Assembly: GCF_019429535.1 (NCBI RefSeq)
Contig: NZ_JAHXZM010000004.1
Coordinates: forward strand, 186,001 to 250,000
Direction: 5' to 3'
Source of the DNA: Sphingomonas citricola
GTDB taxonomy: Bacteria; Pseudomonadota; Alphaproteobacteria; Sphingomonadales; Sphingomonadaceae
DNA: 64,000 nucleotides
Within the stretch, counting starts at the first letter, position 1, and every line of letters starts with the position of its first letter. The position numbers and the translations under genes are program-made. Below the pieces are notes generated by a model. The model was not told where the DNA came from. It did no database searches and saw nothing but the letters and a program-made list of their open reading frames with translations. Positions 16,671 through 25,664 of this stretch are shown piece after piece.

Positions 16671-17555
16671 TCAGTCGGTGCGCAGCGTCGCGATCAACCA
16701 GTCGCGAAAGATGCGCACCGGCTTCGTCTGCAGCGCGCGCGGGCGGCAGACGAACCAGTAGGAATACGGGCTCTCCACCTCGAGTTCGAACAAACGCACC
16801 AGCCGCGGATCGTTCGCGTCGTTGAAATGGCTCTCGAGCATGAACGCGACGCCCAGCCCCTGCGCCGCCGCCTCGAGCATCAGCGCACCCGAATCGAAAT
16901 GGTCGACCGCCTTGGGCTCGACGTCGGCGATCCCGGCGCTCTGGCGCCACGCGGTGAAATTGTCCCCCATGTCGCGGTGAAGCAGGACGCTGTGGTCGAC
17001 GAGCTGGTCCGGGCGCAGCAGCGGATCGGGCCCCTCCGTCAACGTGCGCGCGCCGATCGCGTACACCTTGTTGCGATCCAGCCGCTCGGCATAGAGCGTC
17101 GGGTCTACCTCGCGCGCGAGCACGATCACCGCGTCCAGCCCCTCGCCCAGTCGTGAGATCGCGTTGCTGCCGGTATCGACGTCGAGATGCAGCTCGGGCC
17201 GCGCGGCGCGCAGTTGCGCCAGCTTTGGAAACAGCCGCTGCGACGCGAACAGCGGCAGGACGCCCAGCCGCAACCGCAGCACCTCGCCCCCGCTCGTCAT
17301 CGATTCGACCGCGTCGGACAGACTGTCGAGCGCGGGCGCGATCGCGGCGAGCAGGCGGTCGCCGTCGGCATTGGGGGTCATCGCCTGGTGTCGCCGGTCG
17401 AACAGCGGTCGGCCGAGAAACCGCTCCAGCGTCTGGATGCGCCGGCTGAGCGCAGGGGCGGACAAGGCAAGCTCGGTCGCCGCGGCCTTGATCGAACCCA
17501 GTCGCGCGACGGCGACGAACGCTTCGATGGCAGTGAGCGGTGGCAGACGGCGCAT
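16671..17555 (-). CDS. LysR-family transcriptional regulator (GcvA-like)
   Basis: A 294-residue regulator. Residues 3-60 form the winged helix-turn-helix (LTAIEAFVAVARLGSIKAAATELALSAPALSRRI). A substrate-binding domain from about 90 onward has the GcvA-like elements LRLGVLPLFASQRLFPKLAQL and ESPYSYWFVCRP. The ATG at 17555 gives MRRLPPLTAIEAF. No obvious target operon is divergent from it, since the next plus-strand feature is a candidate small RNA, so the target is unknown. An inverted repeat GATTGC...GCAATC at 17615-17633 lies 60-80 nt upstream of its start and could be an operator. Confidence 0.88.
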   Translation of the reverse strand: MRRLPPLTAIEAFVAVARLGSIKAAATELALSAPALSRRIQTLERFLGRPLFDRRHQAMTPNADGDRLLAAIAPALDSLSDAVESMTSGGEVLRLRLGVLPLFASQRLFPKLAQLRAARPELHLDVDTGSNAISRLGEGLDAVIVLAREVDPTLYAERLDRNKVYAIGARTLTEGPDPLLRPDQLVDHSVLLHRDMGDNFTAWRQSAGIADVEPKAVDHFDSGALMLEAAAQGLGVAFMLESHFNDANDPRLVRLFELEVESPYSYWFVCRPRALQTKPVRIFRDWLIATLRTD

Positions 17556-17669
17556 GGCTGGTCCGTTTTCGACGCGGGGTGACCGGCGGAGGCAATCGTC
17601 GGATGATGGCAAGCGATTGCCGTTTCTGCAATCGTACTACGACCTTTTCGCACTTGCAACATGATCTGC

Positions 17670-17751
17670 TGCGAAGCAAAACGATCGGGCCTTTCAGGCA
17701 TCCTCTCCTAAAAACTTCATATGGGCCGGTCTTCTGATCGGCCCTTTTTTT
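17670..17751 (+). ncRNA. Candidate small RNA with CCUCUCC loop and terminator
   Basis: A non-coding stretch with RNA-gene layout. A small stem GCCT/AGGC lies at 17689-17699, an unpaired pyrimidine tract TCCTCTCCTA (anti-Shine-Dalgarno-like) at 17701-17710, and a strong intrinsic terminator at 17723-17751. Neither flanking gene needs a plus-strand terminator here, because the LysR gene points the other way. The layout recalls alphaproteobacterial small RNAs with exposed CCUCC motifs (for example the SuhB/alpha-r8 type), but this is inference. No clear promoter was identified, and the 5' end is a guess. Confidence 0.35.
17723..17751 (+). terminator. Strong intrinsic terminator upstream of CDC48
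   Basis: A 9-bp stem GGGCCGGTC with GATCGGCCC (one G-U pair) and a TTCT loop is followed by seven T residues. It is 97 nt before the CDC48 start and ends a plus-strand transcript that starts in the preceding 170 nt or passes through it. Confidence 0.8.
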
Positions 17752-17848
17752 CGTCTGCCCCGGATCAGTCGGTGCGCATCCTGCGCTCGCAATCGGGAAC
17801 CCGCCGCCTATCTCCTGCGCTCGACGCCTTCGAGCGAGTGAGGGATCA

Positions 17849-20140
17849 ATGGCCGACGCCGAACAATCTACCAAATTGCAGGTCGCGAACGCGCGGCCCG
17901 AGGATTCCGGCCGCGGCATCGCGCATCTGCCGCGCGCGGTGATGGCCGCGCTCGGCATTACCGACGGCGACGTGATCGAGATTTCGGGCAAGAAGGTCAC
18001 GCCCGCGCGCGCGGTCGGCCCGTACAACGAGGACGAGGGGCTCGCGCTGATCCGCATCGACGGATTGCAGCGCGCCAATGCGGGCGTCGGCTCGGGCGAC
18101 TTCGTCGAAGTCCGCAAGGCCGAATCGAAACCCGCGACGCGCGTCGTGTTCGCGCCCGCGCAGCAGAATTTGCGCCTTCAGGGGTCGTCCAACGCACTGA
18201 AGCGCACCTTCATCGGCCGCCCGTTCGCGCAGGGCGACGTGGTCGCGACCGCGGGGCATCAACGCGTGCAGAACATGCCGCCGGGGATGGCGCAGTTCGT
18301 CAACGCCCCCGCCTACGCCTTGCAGGAAATCCGCCTGCTCGTCGTCTCGGCCAGCCCCAAGGGCATTGTCCACGTCGACGAGAATACCGAGATCGAACTG
18401 CGCCCCGAATATGAGGAGCCCGAGGCGGCGCGGCGCGCCGACGTCACCTACGACGACATCGGCGGCATGGCCGCGACGATCGACCAGTTGCGCGAGATGG
18501 TCGAGCTGCCGTTGCGCTATCCCGAACTGTTCCAGCGGCTCGGCGTCGATCCGCCCAAAGGATTGCTGCTCTACGGCCCGCCCGGCACCGGCAAGACCCG
18601 CCTCGCGCGCGCAGTGGCAAACGAATCGGACGCGCAATTCTTTCTGATCAACGGCCCCGAGATCATGGGCTCGGCTTACGGTGAATCGGAGGGTCGGCTG
18701 CGTCAGGTGTTCGAGGAAGCCGCGAAGAACGCACCCTCGATCGTCTTCATCGACGAGATCGATTCGATCGCGCCCAAGCGCGGGCAGGTATCGGGTGAGG
18801 CGGAGAAGCGCGTCGTCGCGCAGCTGCTCACGCTGATGGACGGGCTGGAGGCGCGCGCGAACCTCGTCGTCATCGCCGCCACCAACCGGCCCGAGGCGAT
18901 CGACGAGGCGCTGCGTCGTCCCGGCCGCTTCGACCGCGAGATCGTGGTCGGCGTGCCCGACGAGCGCGGGCGGCGCGAGATCCTGGGCATCCACACGCGC
19001 GGTATGCCGCTGGGCGATCACGTCGATCTCGCCGAGCTCGCGCGCACGACCTTCGGCTTCGTTGGCGCCGATCTGGCGGCATTGACGCGCGAGGCGGCGA
19101 TCGAGGCGGTGCGTCGCATCATGCCGCAGCTGAACCTCGAGGAGCGCACGATCCCGCCCGAGGTGCTCGACACGTTGGCGGTGACGCGCGAGGACTTCAT
19201 CGGCGCGCTGAAACGCGTCCAGCCGAGCGCGATGCGCGAGGTGATGGTGCAGGCGCCGACGACCAAGTGGAGCGACGTCGGCGGACTGGACGACGCGCAG
19301 ATGCGGTTGAAGGAAGGCGTCGAGCTGCCGCTCAAGAACCCCGACGCGTTCCGCCGGCTCGGCATCCGCCCGGCGAAGGGTTTCCTGCTCTACGGCCCGC
19401 CCGGCACCGGCAAGACCCTGCTTGCCAAGGCGGTCGCACGTGAGGCGGAGGCGAACTTCATCGCCACCAAGTCGAGCGACCTGCTGTCAAAATGGTACGG
19501 CGAGAGCGAGCAGCAGATCACCCGCCTGTTCCAGCGCGCGCGTCAGGTCGCGCCGACAGTGATCTTCATCGACGAACTCGACAGCCTCGTCCCCGCGCGC
19601 GGCGGCGGGATGGGCGAGCCGCAGGTGACCGAGCGCGTGGTCAACACGATCCTTGCCGAGATGGACGGGCTGGAGGAGCTGCAATCGGTCGTCGTCATCG
19701 GCGCGACCAACCGGCCGAACCTGGTCGACCCGGCGCTGCTGCGTCCGGGCCGATTCGACGAACTGATCTACGTCGGGTTGCCGAGCCGTGAGGGGCGTCG
19801 CCGTATCCTCGGCATCCAGACGCAGAAGATGCCGCTGGCGGGCGACGTCGATTTGGACGACATCGCCGCGCGGACCGAGCGGTTCACGGGTGCCGATCTG
19901 GAGGACGTGGTGCGCCGCGCCGGTCTGATCGCGCTGCGCGAGCGGATCGACAATGCCGAGGTGAGCCAGGCCAATTTCGAACGCGCGCTGGAGGATTCAC
20001 GGGCAAGCGTAACCCCCGAGGTCGAGCGCGAGTACGAACAGATGGCCGCGAAACTGAAGCAGGAAGCGAACGCGATCCAGCCGATCGGCTTCATCTCGCC
20101 CGGACAATTGACCCCGCGCGGGCCGAAGGGCGGCGACTGA
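17849..20140 (+). CDS. CDC48/VCP-like AAA+ ATPase
   Basis: A 763-residue archaeal-type CDC48 protein. The N-domain (about 1-185) has a double-psi barrel start, LQVANARPEDSGRGIAHLPR. D1 carries Walker A GPPGTGKT near 243-250, Walker B VFIDEID near 298-305 and the arginine-finger region RRPGRFDREI. D2 carries Walker A near 516-523, Walker B VIFIDELDS near 571-579 and LLRPGRFDELIYVG. In eukaryotes and archaea CDC48 unfolds proteins as a hexamer. Bacterial copies are scattered and their substrates are unknown. No adaptor gene adjoins. Architecture is complete, so it should be an active unfoldase. Confidence 0.93.
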   Translation: MADAEQSTKLQVANARPEDSGRGIAHLPRAVMAALGITDGDVIEISGKKVTPARAVGPYNEDEGLALIRIDGLQRANAGVGSGDFVEVRKAESKPATRVVFAPAQQNLRLQGSSNALKRTFIGRPFAQGDVVATAGHQRVQNMPPGMAQFVNAPAYALQEIRLLVVSASPKGIVHVDENTEIELRPEYEEPEAARRADVTYDDIGGMAATIDQLREMVELPLRYPELFQRLGVDPPKGLLLYGPPGTGKTRLARAVANESDAQFFLINGPEIMGSAYGESEGRLRQVFEEAAKNAPSIVFIDEIDSIAPKRGQVSGEAEKRVVAQLLTLMDGLEARANLVVIAATNRPEAIDEALRRPGRFDREIVVGVPDERGRREILGIHTRGMPLGDHVDLAELARTTFGFVGADLAALTREAAIEAVRRIMPQLNLEERTIPPEVLDTLAVTREDFIGALKRVQPSAMREVMVQAPTTKWSDVGGLDDAQMRLKEGVELPLKNPDAFRRLGIRPAKGFLLYGPPGTGKTLLAKAVAREAEANFIATKSSDLLSKWYGESEQQITRLFQRARQVAPTVIFIDELDSLVPARGGGMGEPQVTERVVNTILAEMDGLEELQSVVVIGATNRPNLVDPALLRPGRFDELIYVGLPSREGRRRILGIQTQKMPLAGDVDLDDIAARTERFTGADLEDVVRRAGLIALRERIDNAEVSQANFERALEDSRASVTPEVEREYEQMAAKLKQEANAIQPIGFISPGQLTPRGPKGGD

Positions 20141-20150
20141 CCCGTTGCAT

Positions 20151-20177
20151 GGGCGCCCCCGCTCCGCGGCGGCGCCC
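20151..20177. terminator. Bidirectional hairpin between CDC48 and the MFS gene
   Basis: A stem GGGCGCC (20151-20157) with GGCGCCC (20171-20177) is extended inward by CCGC/GCGG after one mismatch. It sits between two convergent genes and abuts the MFS stop codon. There is no long T tract, so termination efficiency is uncertain. Confidence 0.5.
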
Positions 20178-21494
20178 TTACACCTCGGGGTCGCTCCACA
20201 CCTGCGCGTCATTGTCCGGCGTGCGCAGCGCGCGCCACGCGTAGGCCAGCAGGATTACGCATGCCGCGCCCGCGGTCAGATACGGCAGCGAATGCTGCAC
20301 CTCGTACAGTCCGACGCCGATCGAGGGGCCGAGCACGAAGCTCGCGCCATTGACGCTCGTCACCTTGCCCGCGACCGAACCCTGCGCCGCGGGGCCGACC
20401 GCGAGGCTCGACCCGGCGGTAAAGCCTGGGCGCGTAAAACCGAAGCCTAGGCTAGCCAGCGCGTAGGCGGTCGCAATGCCGTAGAGCGAGGTGGCGAGCC
20501 CCGTCAGCGCGGTCCCCGCCGCGGCGAGCACCAATCCCACGAGCACCAGCGCGCGGGGTTTCAGATTGAGCGTCGGGATCAGCCCCCATTGCGCGAGCAA
20601 CGCTGCGCCCGCGCCCATCATCAGGACGATCCCGGTTGGCTCAAGCGCGGCGGCGGGGGCGACGTTCAACCGATCGATCACGAGGAATCCGATCGCCTGC
20701 CCCGTCATCGCCTGCGCATGGCCCATCACGAGCCCCGCGATCATCCACGCCCTGATCCGCGGGTCGGTATAGCGCACCTCCGTGCGTCCCTCGGCCGTCG
20801 CCGCGGTGACGCTCGCGCCCGACGCCTGCCCGCCGATCGAGGGGTAGGCGTTGGCGGCGCCGTGGACGCCGGGTGCGATGCCGCGGTCGTCGGGAAGCAC
20901 GCGGCGCACCGTCACGAGGACGGCCAGCCCGAACACTGCGAAGACGAACGCGGGGCCCGCGAGCCCGACCTCGACCGCACCGGCGTGCCCGAGGATCAGA
21001 TAAGGCGCGAGCGCCGGCCCGAGGATCGTCCCCAGCCCGAAGGCGGAGGCGAGCAGGGTCAGCGCACGCGTCCGCTCCTCGCGCGTCGTGTTGCCCGCGA
21101 CCAGCGCCTGCACCGCAGGCGGCGCGGCCGAGCCGAACGTGCCGTAGATCAGCCGCCCGAGGATGAAGAGGATGAACGCGGTGGTGCCACCGATCCAGCC
21201 GTTGATCCCGGCGGCCAGGAAGACGCCGCACAATGTCAGGCTGACGCAGAAGCCGCCCATGCCGAAGAGGATCATCAATCGCCGCCCGTGACGGTCCGAT
21301 CGCCGGGCCCAGAAGGGCGCGGCGACGACCCACAGCAGCGCCGACACCGAGAAGGCGGCGGCGACCGCGCTGTCCTTGACGCCCAGCGACCGCCCAAGCG
21401 CGGGCAGGACCGATTGCAGCGCGGTGTTTCCCGCCGCGATCGTCAGCATGACGAGGAACATGAGCGCGAAGCTCCGATCGAACCCGCGTTTCAT
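20178..21494 (-). CDS. MFS transporter (multidrug/TCR-Tet type)
   Basis: A major facilitator of 438 residues with about 12 membrane spans. The motif A-like loop between TM2 and TM3, FWARRSDRHGRRLMIL, is clear, and GTILGPALAPYL resembles the drug-antiporter motif C region. It is therefore most likely an efflux permease, though the substrate cannot be read. The ATG at 21494 follows a GGGGGAGGG ribosome-binding site and overlaps the stop of the upstream ABM-domain gene by 4 nt. That suggests the two act together, perhaps modifying and exporting a small molecule, which is inference. Confidence 0.87.
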   Translation of the reverse strand: MKRGFDRSFALMFLVMLTIAAGNTALQSVLPALGRSLGVKDSAVAAAFSVSALLWVVAAPFWARRSDRHGRRLMILFGMGGFCVSLTLCGVFLAAGINGWIGGTTAFILFILGRLIYGTFGSAAPPAVQALVAGNTTREERTRALTLLASAFGLGTILGPALAPYLILGHAGAVEVGLAGPAFVFAVFGLAVLVTVRRVLPDDRGIAPGVHGAANAYPSIGGQASGASVTAATAEGRTEVRYTDPRIRAWMIAGLVMGHAQAMTGQAIGFLVIDRLNVAPAAALEPTGIVLMMGAGAALLAQWGLIPTLNLKPRALVLVGLVLAAAGTALTGLATSLYGIATAYALASLGFGFTRPGFTAGSSLAVGPAAQGSVAGKVTSVNGASFVLGPSIGVGLYEVQHSLPYLTAGAACVILLAYAWRALRTPDNDAQVWSDPEV

Positions 21495-21847
21495 GCCCGT
21501 CCCTCCCCCGTCCTGCGCCAGCTGTAACTGCGCGATACGTGCGCGACGTGGAGGTCGTAGCCATCGTACCAGCGCCCGCGCCCGGCCTCGCGCACTGCGG
21601 TATGTTCGGGGTTCATGCGCCACGCGATCGCGCTCGCCTCATCCGCCCAATAACTGACGGTGATGCCGAACCCGTCGCTCCCTCGTGCAGCGTCGATGCC
21701 GCGGTAGCCGGGCTGTGTCGCAGCGAGCGCGTCCATCGCCGCGGCGGCGGACGTGTAGCCCGCTTCGTCGACGCGCGTGCGCCAGGCCGCGAAGATCACC
21801 GCGACCTGCCCTCTCCTGCTCCCAGCCGCTGTTGTGTCGTCCGGCAT
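21491..21847 (-). CDS. Antibiotic biosynthesis monooxygenase (ABM) domain protein
   Basis: A 118-residue protein with one dimeric alpha+beta barrel (ABM/EthD-like) domain. Features are VAVIFAAWRTRVDEAGY, LAATQPGYRGIDAARG, GITVSYWADEASAIAWRMNPEH and the C-terminal YDLHVAHVSRSY strand. Members include quinol monooxygenases, heme-degrading enzymes and proteins of unknown activity. No catalytic residues can decide among these. The ATG at 21847 is chosen because the family domain begins about 15 residues later. It is coupled to the MFS gene. Confidence 0.8.
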   Translation of the reverse strand: MPDDTTAAGSRRGQVAVIFAAWRTRVDEAGYTSAAAAMDALAATQPGYRGIDAARGSDGFGITVSYWADEASAIAWRMNPEHTAVREAGRGRWYDGYDLHVAHVSRSYSWRRTGEGRA

Positions 21848-21978
21848 TCCCACGCGATTAGGCGCTTGGGGCCGCGGCGCAACCCCGCTATGGCAACCGA
21901 CGCGCTTGACCAAGCGTTCGTCCAACCGGGCTGCGTGGAGCAAGCAGCGCGGACATAACGGGAGCAGTGCTTTTCCTC

Positions 21979-22587
21979 ATGCCCAGTTCGACCAACGCGA
22001 TGCGTCGCGCCCGGCCCGCCGGTGTCCCCGGACCGCTGCAGATGTTCTTCCAAGGGTTCCTGAAGCACCCGGTCATGGTCGGATCGATCATCCCGTCGTC
22101 GGACCGGCTGATCCGCAAGATGCTCGCGCCTGTCGACTGGGCGAATTGCAAGCTGTTCGTCGAATACGGCCCCGGCGTCGGCACCTTCTGCCGCCCGATC
22201 CTCGAGCGGATGGCACCCGACGCGATGCTGATCGCGATCGACACCAACCCCGATTTCATCCGCTATCTCGACCATACGATCACCGATTCGCGCTTTGTCG
22301 CGGTCGAGGGGTCGGCCGCCGACGTCGAGCGGATCATCGCCGAGCACGGTCACCAGTCGGCCGACTATATCCTGTCGGGCCTGCCGTTCTCGACCCTGCC
22401 CGACGGCGTCGGCCCCGCGATCGCCGCGGCGACGCACCGGGCGCTGCGCAAGGACGGCGCGTTCCTGGTCTATCAGTTCAGCCCCAAGGTCCGCGACTTC
22501 ATCGCCGCGCACTTCACGCGCATCGACCATGACATGGAATGGTGGAACGTGCCGCCCGCGCAGCTGTACTGGGCGCACAAGGACTGA
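21979..22587 (+). CDS. SAM-dependent methyltransferase (PmtA-like, putative phospholipid N-methyltransferase)
   Basis: A class I methyltransferase of about 202 residues. The N-terminal FLKHPVMVGSIIPSSDRL motif is typical of the PmtA/KsgA-like group that methylates phosphatidylethanolamine or small lipids. It is followed by the SAM-binding VEYGPGVGTF and the acidic IAIDTNPDFI. The LSGLPFSTLP loop matches motif IV. The ATG at 21979 is preferred; a GTG at 21967 would add 4 residues but sits almost on the GGGAG ribosome-binding site. Enzyme class is firm, while the lipid substrate is inferred. A PLD-type lipid enzyme is the convergent neighbour. Confidence 0.75.
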   Translation: MPSSTNAMRRARPAGVPGPLQMFFQGFLKHPVMVGSIIPSSDRLIRKMLAPVDWANCKLFVEYGPGVGTFCRPILERMAPDAMLIAIDTNPDFIRYLDHTITDSRFVAVEGSAADVERIIAEHGHQSADYILSGLPFSTLPDGVGPAIAAATHRALRKDGAFLVYQFSPKVRDFIAAHFTRIDHDMEWWNVPPAQLYWAHKD

Positions 22588-22620
22588 TCTCGCGCACGAC
22601 TGGGCGGCAGCGCGGGGGTA

Positions 22621-23856
22621 TCAGAGCTCTTCGCTGCCGAAGTTCAGCCCGCGCGACACGGTGGGATCGAGCACTCCGACGATCAGGTAAGCGGCGAATT
22701 GCTTGGTACGCTGCCACCAGCCGGTCGCCGTTGCGTAAGCCTCGCGCGTTATCTGGTGCGAGTGCGCGATCTCGCCGTCGACGTAGCCGCGCACGCGCGC
22801 CGCAAAGGCGGCGTCATCGATCCGGAGCATGAGTTCCAGGTTGATGAACAGGCTGCGCATGTCGAAGTTGGCGCTGCCGATATAGACCGCATCGTCGACG
22901 ACGTAGAGCTTGGTATGAAGCTTGGTCGGTTGATATTCGAATACCCGCACGCCTTTTTTTAACAGCCCGCGATAGGTGAAGCGCGCCGCCGCGATCGTCG
23001 CGTCATTGTCGGATTTGCTCGCGGTTACGACCCGCACCGCCTGCCCGATCCGCCCGGCCCGGTCGAGGCGGCGCAGGATCGTCGGGCTGGGGGTGAAATA
23101 GGCCGCGATCAGGTCGATCCGCTGCGCACGGCGCATGTCGCGGCGGATCGCGCGCGCCCAGGGGGACAGCCGCCGCGTCGGCCCGCCGATCAACCAGCGA
23201 AGCCGGCCTTGCGTTTCGCTCCACCGTGACAGCGCGCGGTTGAGGTGGCGCAGCTTGCCCTTCGGCTCGCGCACCCACGCCTCGAGCGCGTCGAAATAGC
23301 CCGCCATCCGCGACGCGGCTTCCCCCTCCACCAAGAGGCCCAGATCGCGCCACGCCTGTTCGTGCTCGGTCCCGAAATAATCGTCCTCGACGTTGAACCC
23401 GCCGGTCAGGATGCGCGCGGTTTCGGTATTCGCATCGGCGAGCGCGAGCTTCTGGTGATTGCGCAACAGGTAACGACGCCCGAAGCGCGGCAGGAACCGG
23501 CACACCGAAATGCCCGCGGCGCGCAGCGGATCGAAGAAGTGCGCGTCGGCATCGTCGCTGCCGAACCCGTCGACGATCAGCGCGACGGTGACCCCGCGCT
23601 CGGCGGCGGCAATCAGCGCCTCGTTGATCCGTCGCCCCGACGCGTCGTCGGCGTAGATGTAGAAGATCAATCGCAGCGATTCGCGCGCGCCCTCGATGAG
23701 GGTGAGCAGGGCACGGCGGCGGTCGGGGCCCTCGGTCAGCAGCGTCAGGCGGTGGCCGTCGACCACGATCGGCTCGGCCGCGCGGGCAGCATCCGCAGCA
23801 ATCGCGCCCCCGCCCGGGCTTGCATTCGTTGACTTCACGACGTGCGCGTCATACAC
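22621..23856 (-). CDS. Phospholipase D family protein, cardiolipin synthase-like
   Basis: A 411-residue enzyme with two HKD motifs: H134-K136-D141 (HQKLALAD) followed by GGFN, and H314-K316-D321 (HTKLYVVD) followed by GSANFD. This pairing is typical of bacterial cardiolipin synthases (ClsB/C type), which join two phosphatidylglycerols or PG with PE. There are no N-terminal membrane spans, so it would be a peripheral membrane enzyme. The start is set at the GTG at 23856, which has a GGGAGG ribosome-binding site 6 nt ahead; a TTG at 23886 is less likely. It is divergent from rpoZ. Confidence 0.85.
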   Translation of the reverse strand: MYDAHVVKSTNASPGGGAIAADAARAAEPIVVDGHRLTLLTEGPDRRRALLTLIEGARESLRLIFYIYADDASGRRINEALIAAAERGVTVALIVDGFGSDDADAHFFDPLRAAGISVCRFLPRFGRRYLLRNHQKLALADANTETARILTGGFNVEDDYFGTEHEQAWRDLGLLVEGEAASRMAGYFDALEAWVREPKGKLRHLNRALSRWSETQGRLRWLIGGPTRRLSPWARAIRRDMRRAQRIDLIAAYFTPSPTILRRLDRAGRIGQAVRVVTASKSDNDATIAAARFTYRGLLKKGVRVFEYQPTKLHTKLYVVDDAVYIGSANFDMRSLFINLELMLRIDDAAFAARVRGYVDGEIAHSHQITREAYATATGWWQRTKQFAAYLIVGVLDPTVSRGLNFGSEEL

Positions 23857-23897
23857 CGGCAGCCTCCCGTCTCCGTTTTTTTGCAAGGAAGCCGCCC

Positions 23898-24242
23898 ATG
23901 GCGCGCGTGACCGTCGAGGATTGCGTCGACAAGATCCCGAACCGTTTCGACCTCGTGCTGATGGCGGCGCAGCGCGCGCGCCAGATTTCCGGCGGCGCGG
24001 AACTTACGCTTGATCGCGATCGCGACAAGAATCCGGTCGTGGCGCTGCGCGAGATCGCCGAGCAGACGGTGCGTCCGCGCGACCTGAACGAATCGGCGGT
24101 GCAGGGCCTGCAGCGCGTCCGCATCGACGACGAGGACGAGGCGGACGAGGTCGGCAGCCTGGCCGCATCGGCGGAGGCGCTGCGCCTCACCGCCGCCGCG
24201 CCGCCGCGCAACCAGAACCTCGGCGCCGATTACGACGGCTGA
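23898..24242 (+). CDS. rpoZ: RNA polymerase omega subunit
   Basis: A small subunit that binds and stabilises the beta-prime subunit of RNA polymerase. The 114 residues begin [20 protein letters not shown] and include the core [13 protein letters not shown] and [13 protein letters not shown]. The C-terminal extension after residue 70 is acidic and low-complexity, as in other alphaproteobacteria. An AAGGAAG ribosome-binding site precedes the ATG at 23898. No spoT/relA gene follows, unlike in many genomes; a long perfect hairpin ends the unit. Confidence 0.96.
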   Translation: MARVTVEDCVDKIPNRFDLVLMAAQRARQISGGAELTLDRDRDKNPVVALREIAEQTVRPRDLNESAVQGLQRVRIDDEDEADEVGSLAASAEALRLTAAAPPRNQNLGADYDG

Positions 24243-24262
24243 TTGCCCTACGGTGATCGCTG

Positions 24263-24298
24263 CAACGGCCGGCCGCTCGCCCGAGCGGCCGGCCGTTG
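24263..24298. terminator. Perfect 17-bp inverted repeat between rpoZ and the epimerase gene
   Basis: The 36-bp sequence 24263-24298 is fully self-complementary apart from a 2-nt centre. The left arm starts CAACGGCCGGCCGCTCG and the right arm mirrors it. It lies between convergent genes and can form a very stable hairpin from either strand. There is no T tract. It is probably a bidirectional transcript end. Confidence 0.65.
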
Positions 24299-24317
24299 TC
24301 GTATCCGCCGCGGGTGA

Positions 24318-25217
24318 TCATGGCCGCACCGTCACCGACATGGTGATGCGGTTCTCGTCCGCGGGTGCGACCGTGAAGACGCCGGGCTTGTCACGGAACT
24401 CGCCCGCGTAGCCGACCGGATCGGCGATGCCATGCCACGGCTCGATGCAGACGAACGGCGCGCCCGGCTTTGTCCAGATGCCGAGCATCGGCGTATCGGG
24501 GAAGGCGATCTCCAGCGATGGTCCCGCCGCCGCGCCGTAGCCGACCGACTGGCTGCGAACCCGGTCCCAGATCAGCGCATCGCGCGCGAACAGGTCATCG
24601 GTGAGGTGAAGCGTCTGTCCGTCGAGCGGCGACGCGCGCTGTTCCGCGGTAATCTGTCCGTCGCCGTCGAGGACACGCAGCGGCTCGGGCTCGGCGGCAT
24701 CGAAGGTGGTGCGATGATCCTCGCGCGGCTGGCCATAGGGCAGCGGCCACGCGAAGGCGGGGTGGAACCCGAAGCTGGCGGGCAGGACGACGTCGGCGGG
24801 ATTGCGCAGCGTGATCGCGATCTCGAGCGTCGCCGCCGTGATCGTGAACGCCGCTTCGAGTTGGAACGCGAACGGATAGGATGCACGCGTTTCTTCGTCG
24901 TCGCGCAGCGAAAGGACGAGGCGTGACGGTTCGTGCGCGACGACGTCGAAGTCGCGACGACGCGCGAAACCGTGCTGCTTCATCGGATATTCCCGCCCGT
25001 CGACGCGGATCACCTCGCCTGCGGGCTTGCCGACGACAGGGAAGAGGATCGGCGCGCGCCCCGTCCACCAGCGCGGATCGGCGTCGGTCATCAGCTCGCG
25101 CCCGACCGCGTCACGGATCGACGACAATTCCGCGCCGTGCGGATTGATCGCGGCGGAAAGTTGATCGGAGGCGATCGCGAGCCAGCCGTTCGCGGTGGCA
25201 GGGGGATGGTCGGACAT
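24318..25217 (-). CDS. Aldose 1-epimerase family protein
   Basis: A galactose-mutarotase-fold enzyme of 299 residues that interconverts sugar anomers. Recognisable parts are INPHGAELSSIRDA, RAPILFPVVGK, the catalytic-histidine region KQHGFARRRDF, FGFHPAFAWPL, and the general-base segment VCIEPWHGIADP near the C-terminus. It fits the LacX/YeaD-like subgroup of aldose epimerases better than classic GalM. The ATG at 25217 is preferred over one 66 nt upstream because the domain begins directly after it. Confidence 0.85.
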   Translation of the reverse strand: MSDHPPATANGWLAIASDQLSAAINPHGAELSSIRDAVGRELMTDADPRWWTGRAPILFPVVGKPAGEVIRVDGREYPMKQHGFARRRDFDVVAHEPSRLVLSLRDDEETRASYPFAFQLEAAFTITAATLEIAITLRNPADVVLPASFGFHPAFAWPLPYGQPREDHRTTFDAAEPEPLRVLDGDGQITAEQRASPLDGQTLHLTDDLFARDALIWDRVRSQSVGYGAAAGPSLEIAFPDTPMLGIWTKPGAPFVCIEPWHGIADPVGYAGEFRDKPGVFTVAPADENRITMSVTVRP

Positions 25218-25304
25218 GTCCGGTGCAACGCGCGACACGTGATTTGGAACCGTCAGCCGTGCCGGATCATTGATCAACCGCAACGAACAAAGAGGGGTTC
25301 AACA

Positions 25305-25583
25305 ATGAAGACCGTTTTGAAGGCCGCCGGCATGGCCGGCCTGCTGATGCTCGGCGCGTGTGGCGGCAATGCCGACGACAAGGCCGCCGACAACATCGAG
25401 GCGATGACCGAGAACCGCGCCGACGCGCTCGAGACTCAGGCGGATGCGACCTCGAACGAGCAGGTGTCGGACATGCTCGAGCAGAAGGCGGACAACGTCC
25501 GTGAAATGGGCGAGGACGCGGCGGACAAGGCCGACGACAACGACGACGCGCGCGTCGAGCAGCAGGTCAAGAATCAGCTCTGA
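25305..25583 (+). CDS. Small lipoprotein, acidic helical
   Basis: A 92-residue lipoprotein. Signal peptide with lipobox LMLGAC puts the lipidated cysteine near residue 19. The mature part is rich in Asp, Glu, Ala and Asn (DDKAADNIEAMTENRADAL, DADDAD-type repeats) and predicted helical, with no known domain. An AGAGGGG ribosome-binding site precedes the ATG at 25305. It stands alone between convergent-to-tandem genes. It could be an envelope stress or surface protein, but the function is unknown. Confidence 0.75.
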   Translation: MKTVLKAAGMAGLLMLGACGGNADDKAADNIEAMTENRADALETQADATSNEQVSDMLEQKADNVREMGEDAADKADDNDDARVEQQVKNQL

Positions 25584-25664
25584 TCGACCCGGCGGCAGGG
25601 CGTATGCGCCTTGCCGCCTCCCTGCGGGCGACGCCGGCGGGGATACGCTCTATATCTGCTCGCC

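Noticed and set aside
17846..19021. Minus-strand frame of about 390 codons antisense to CDC48
   Set aside because: No domain is recognisable, and the plus-strand CDC48 has complete Walker motifs in both ATPase domains.
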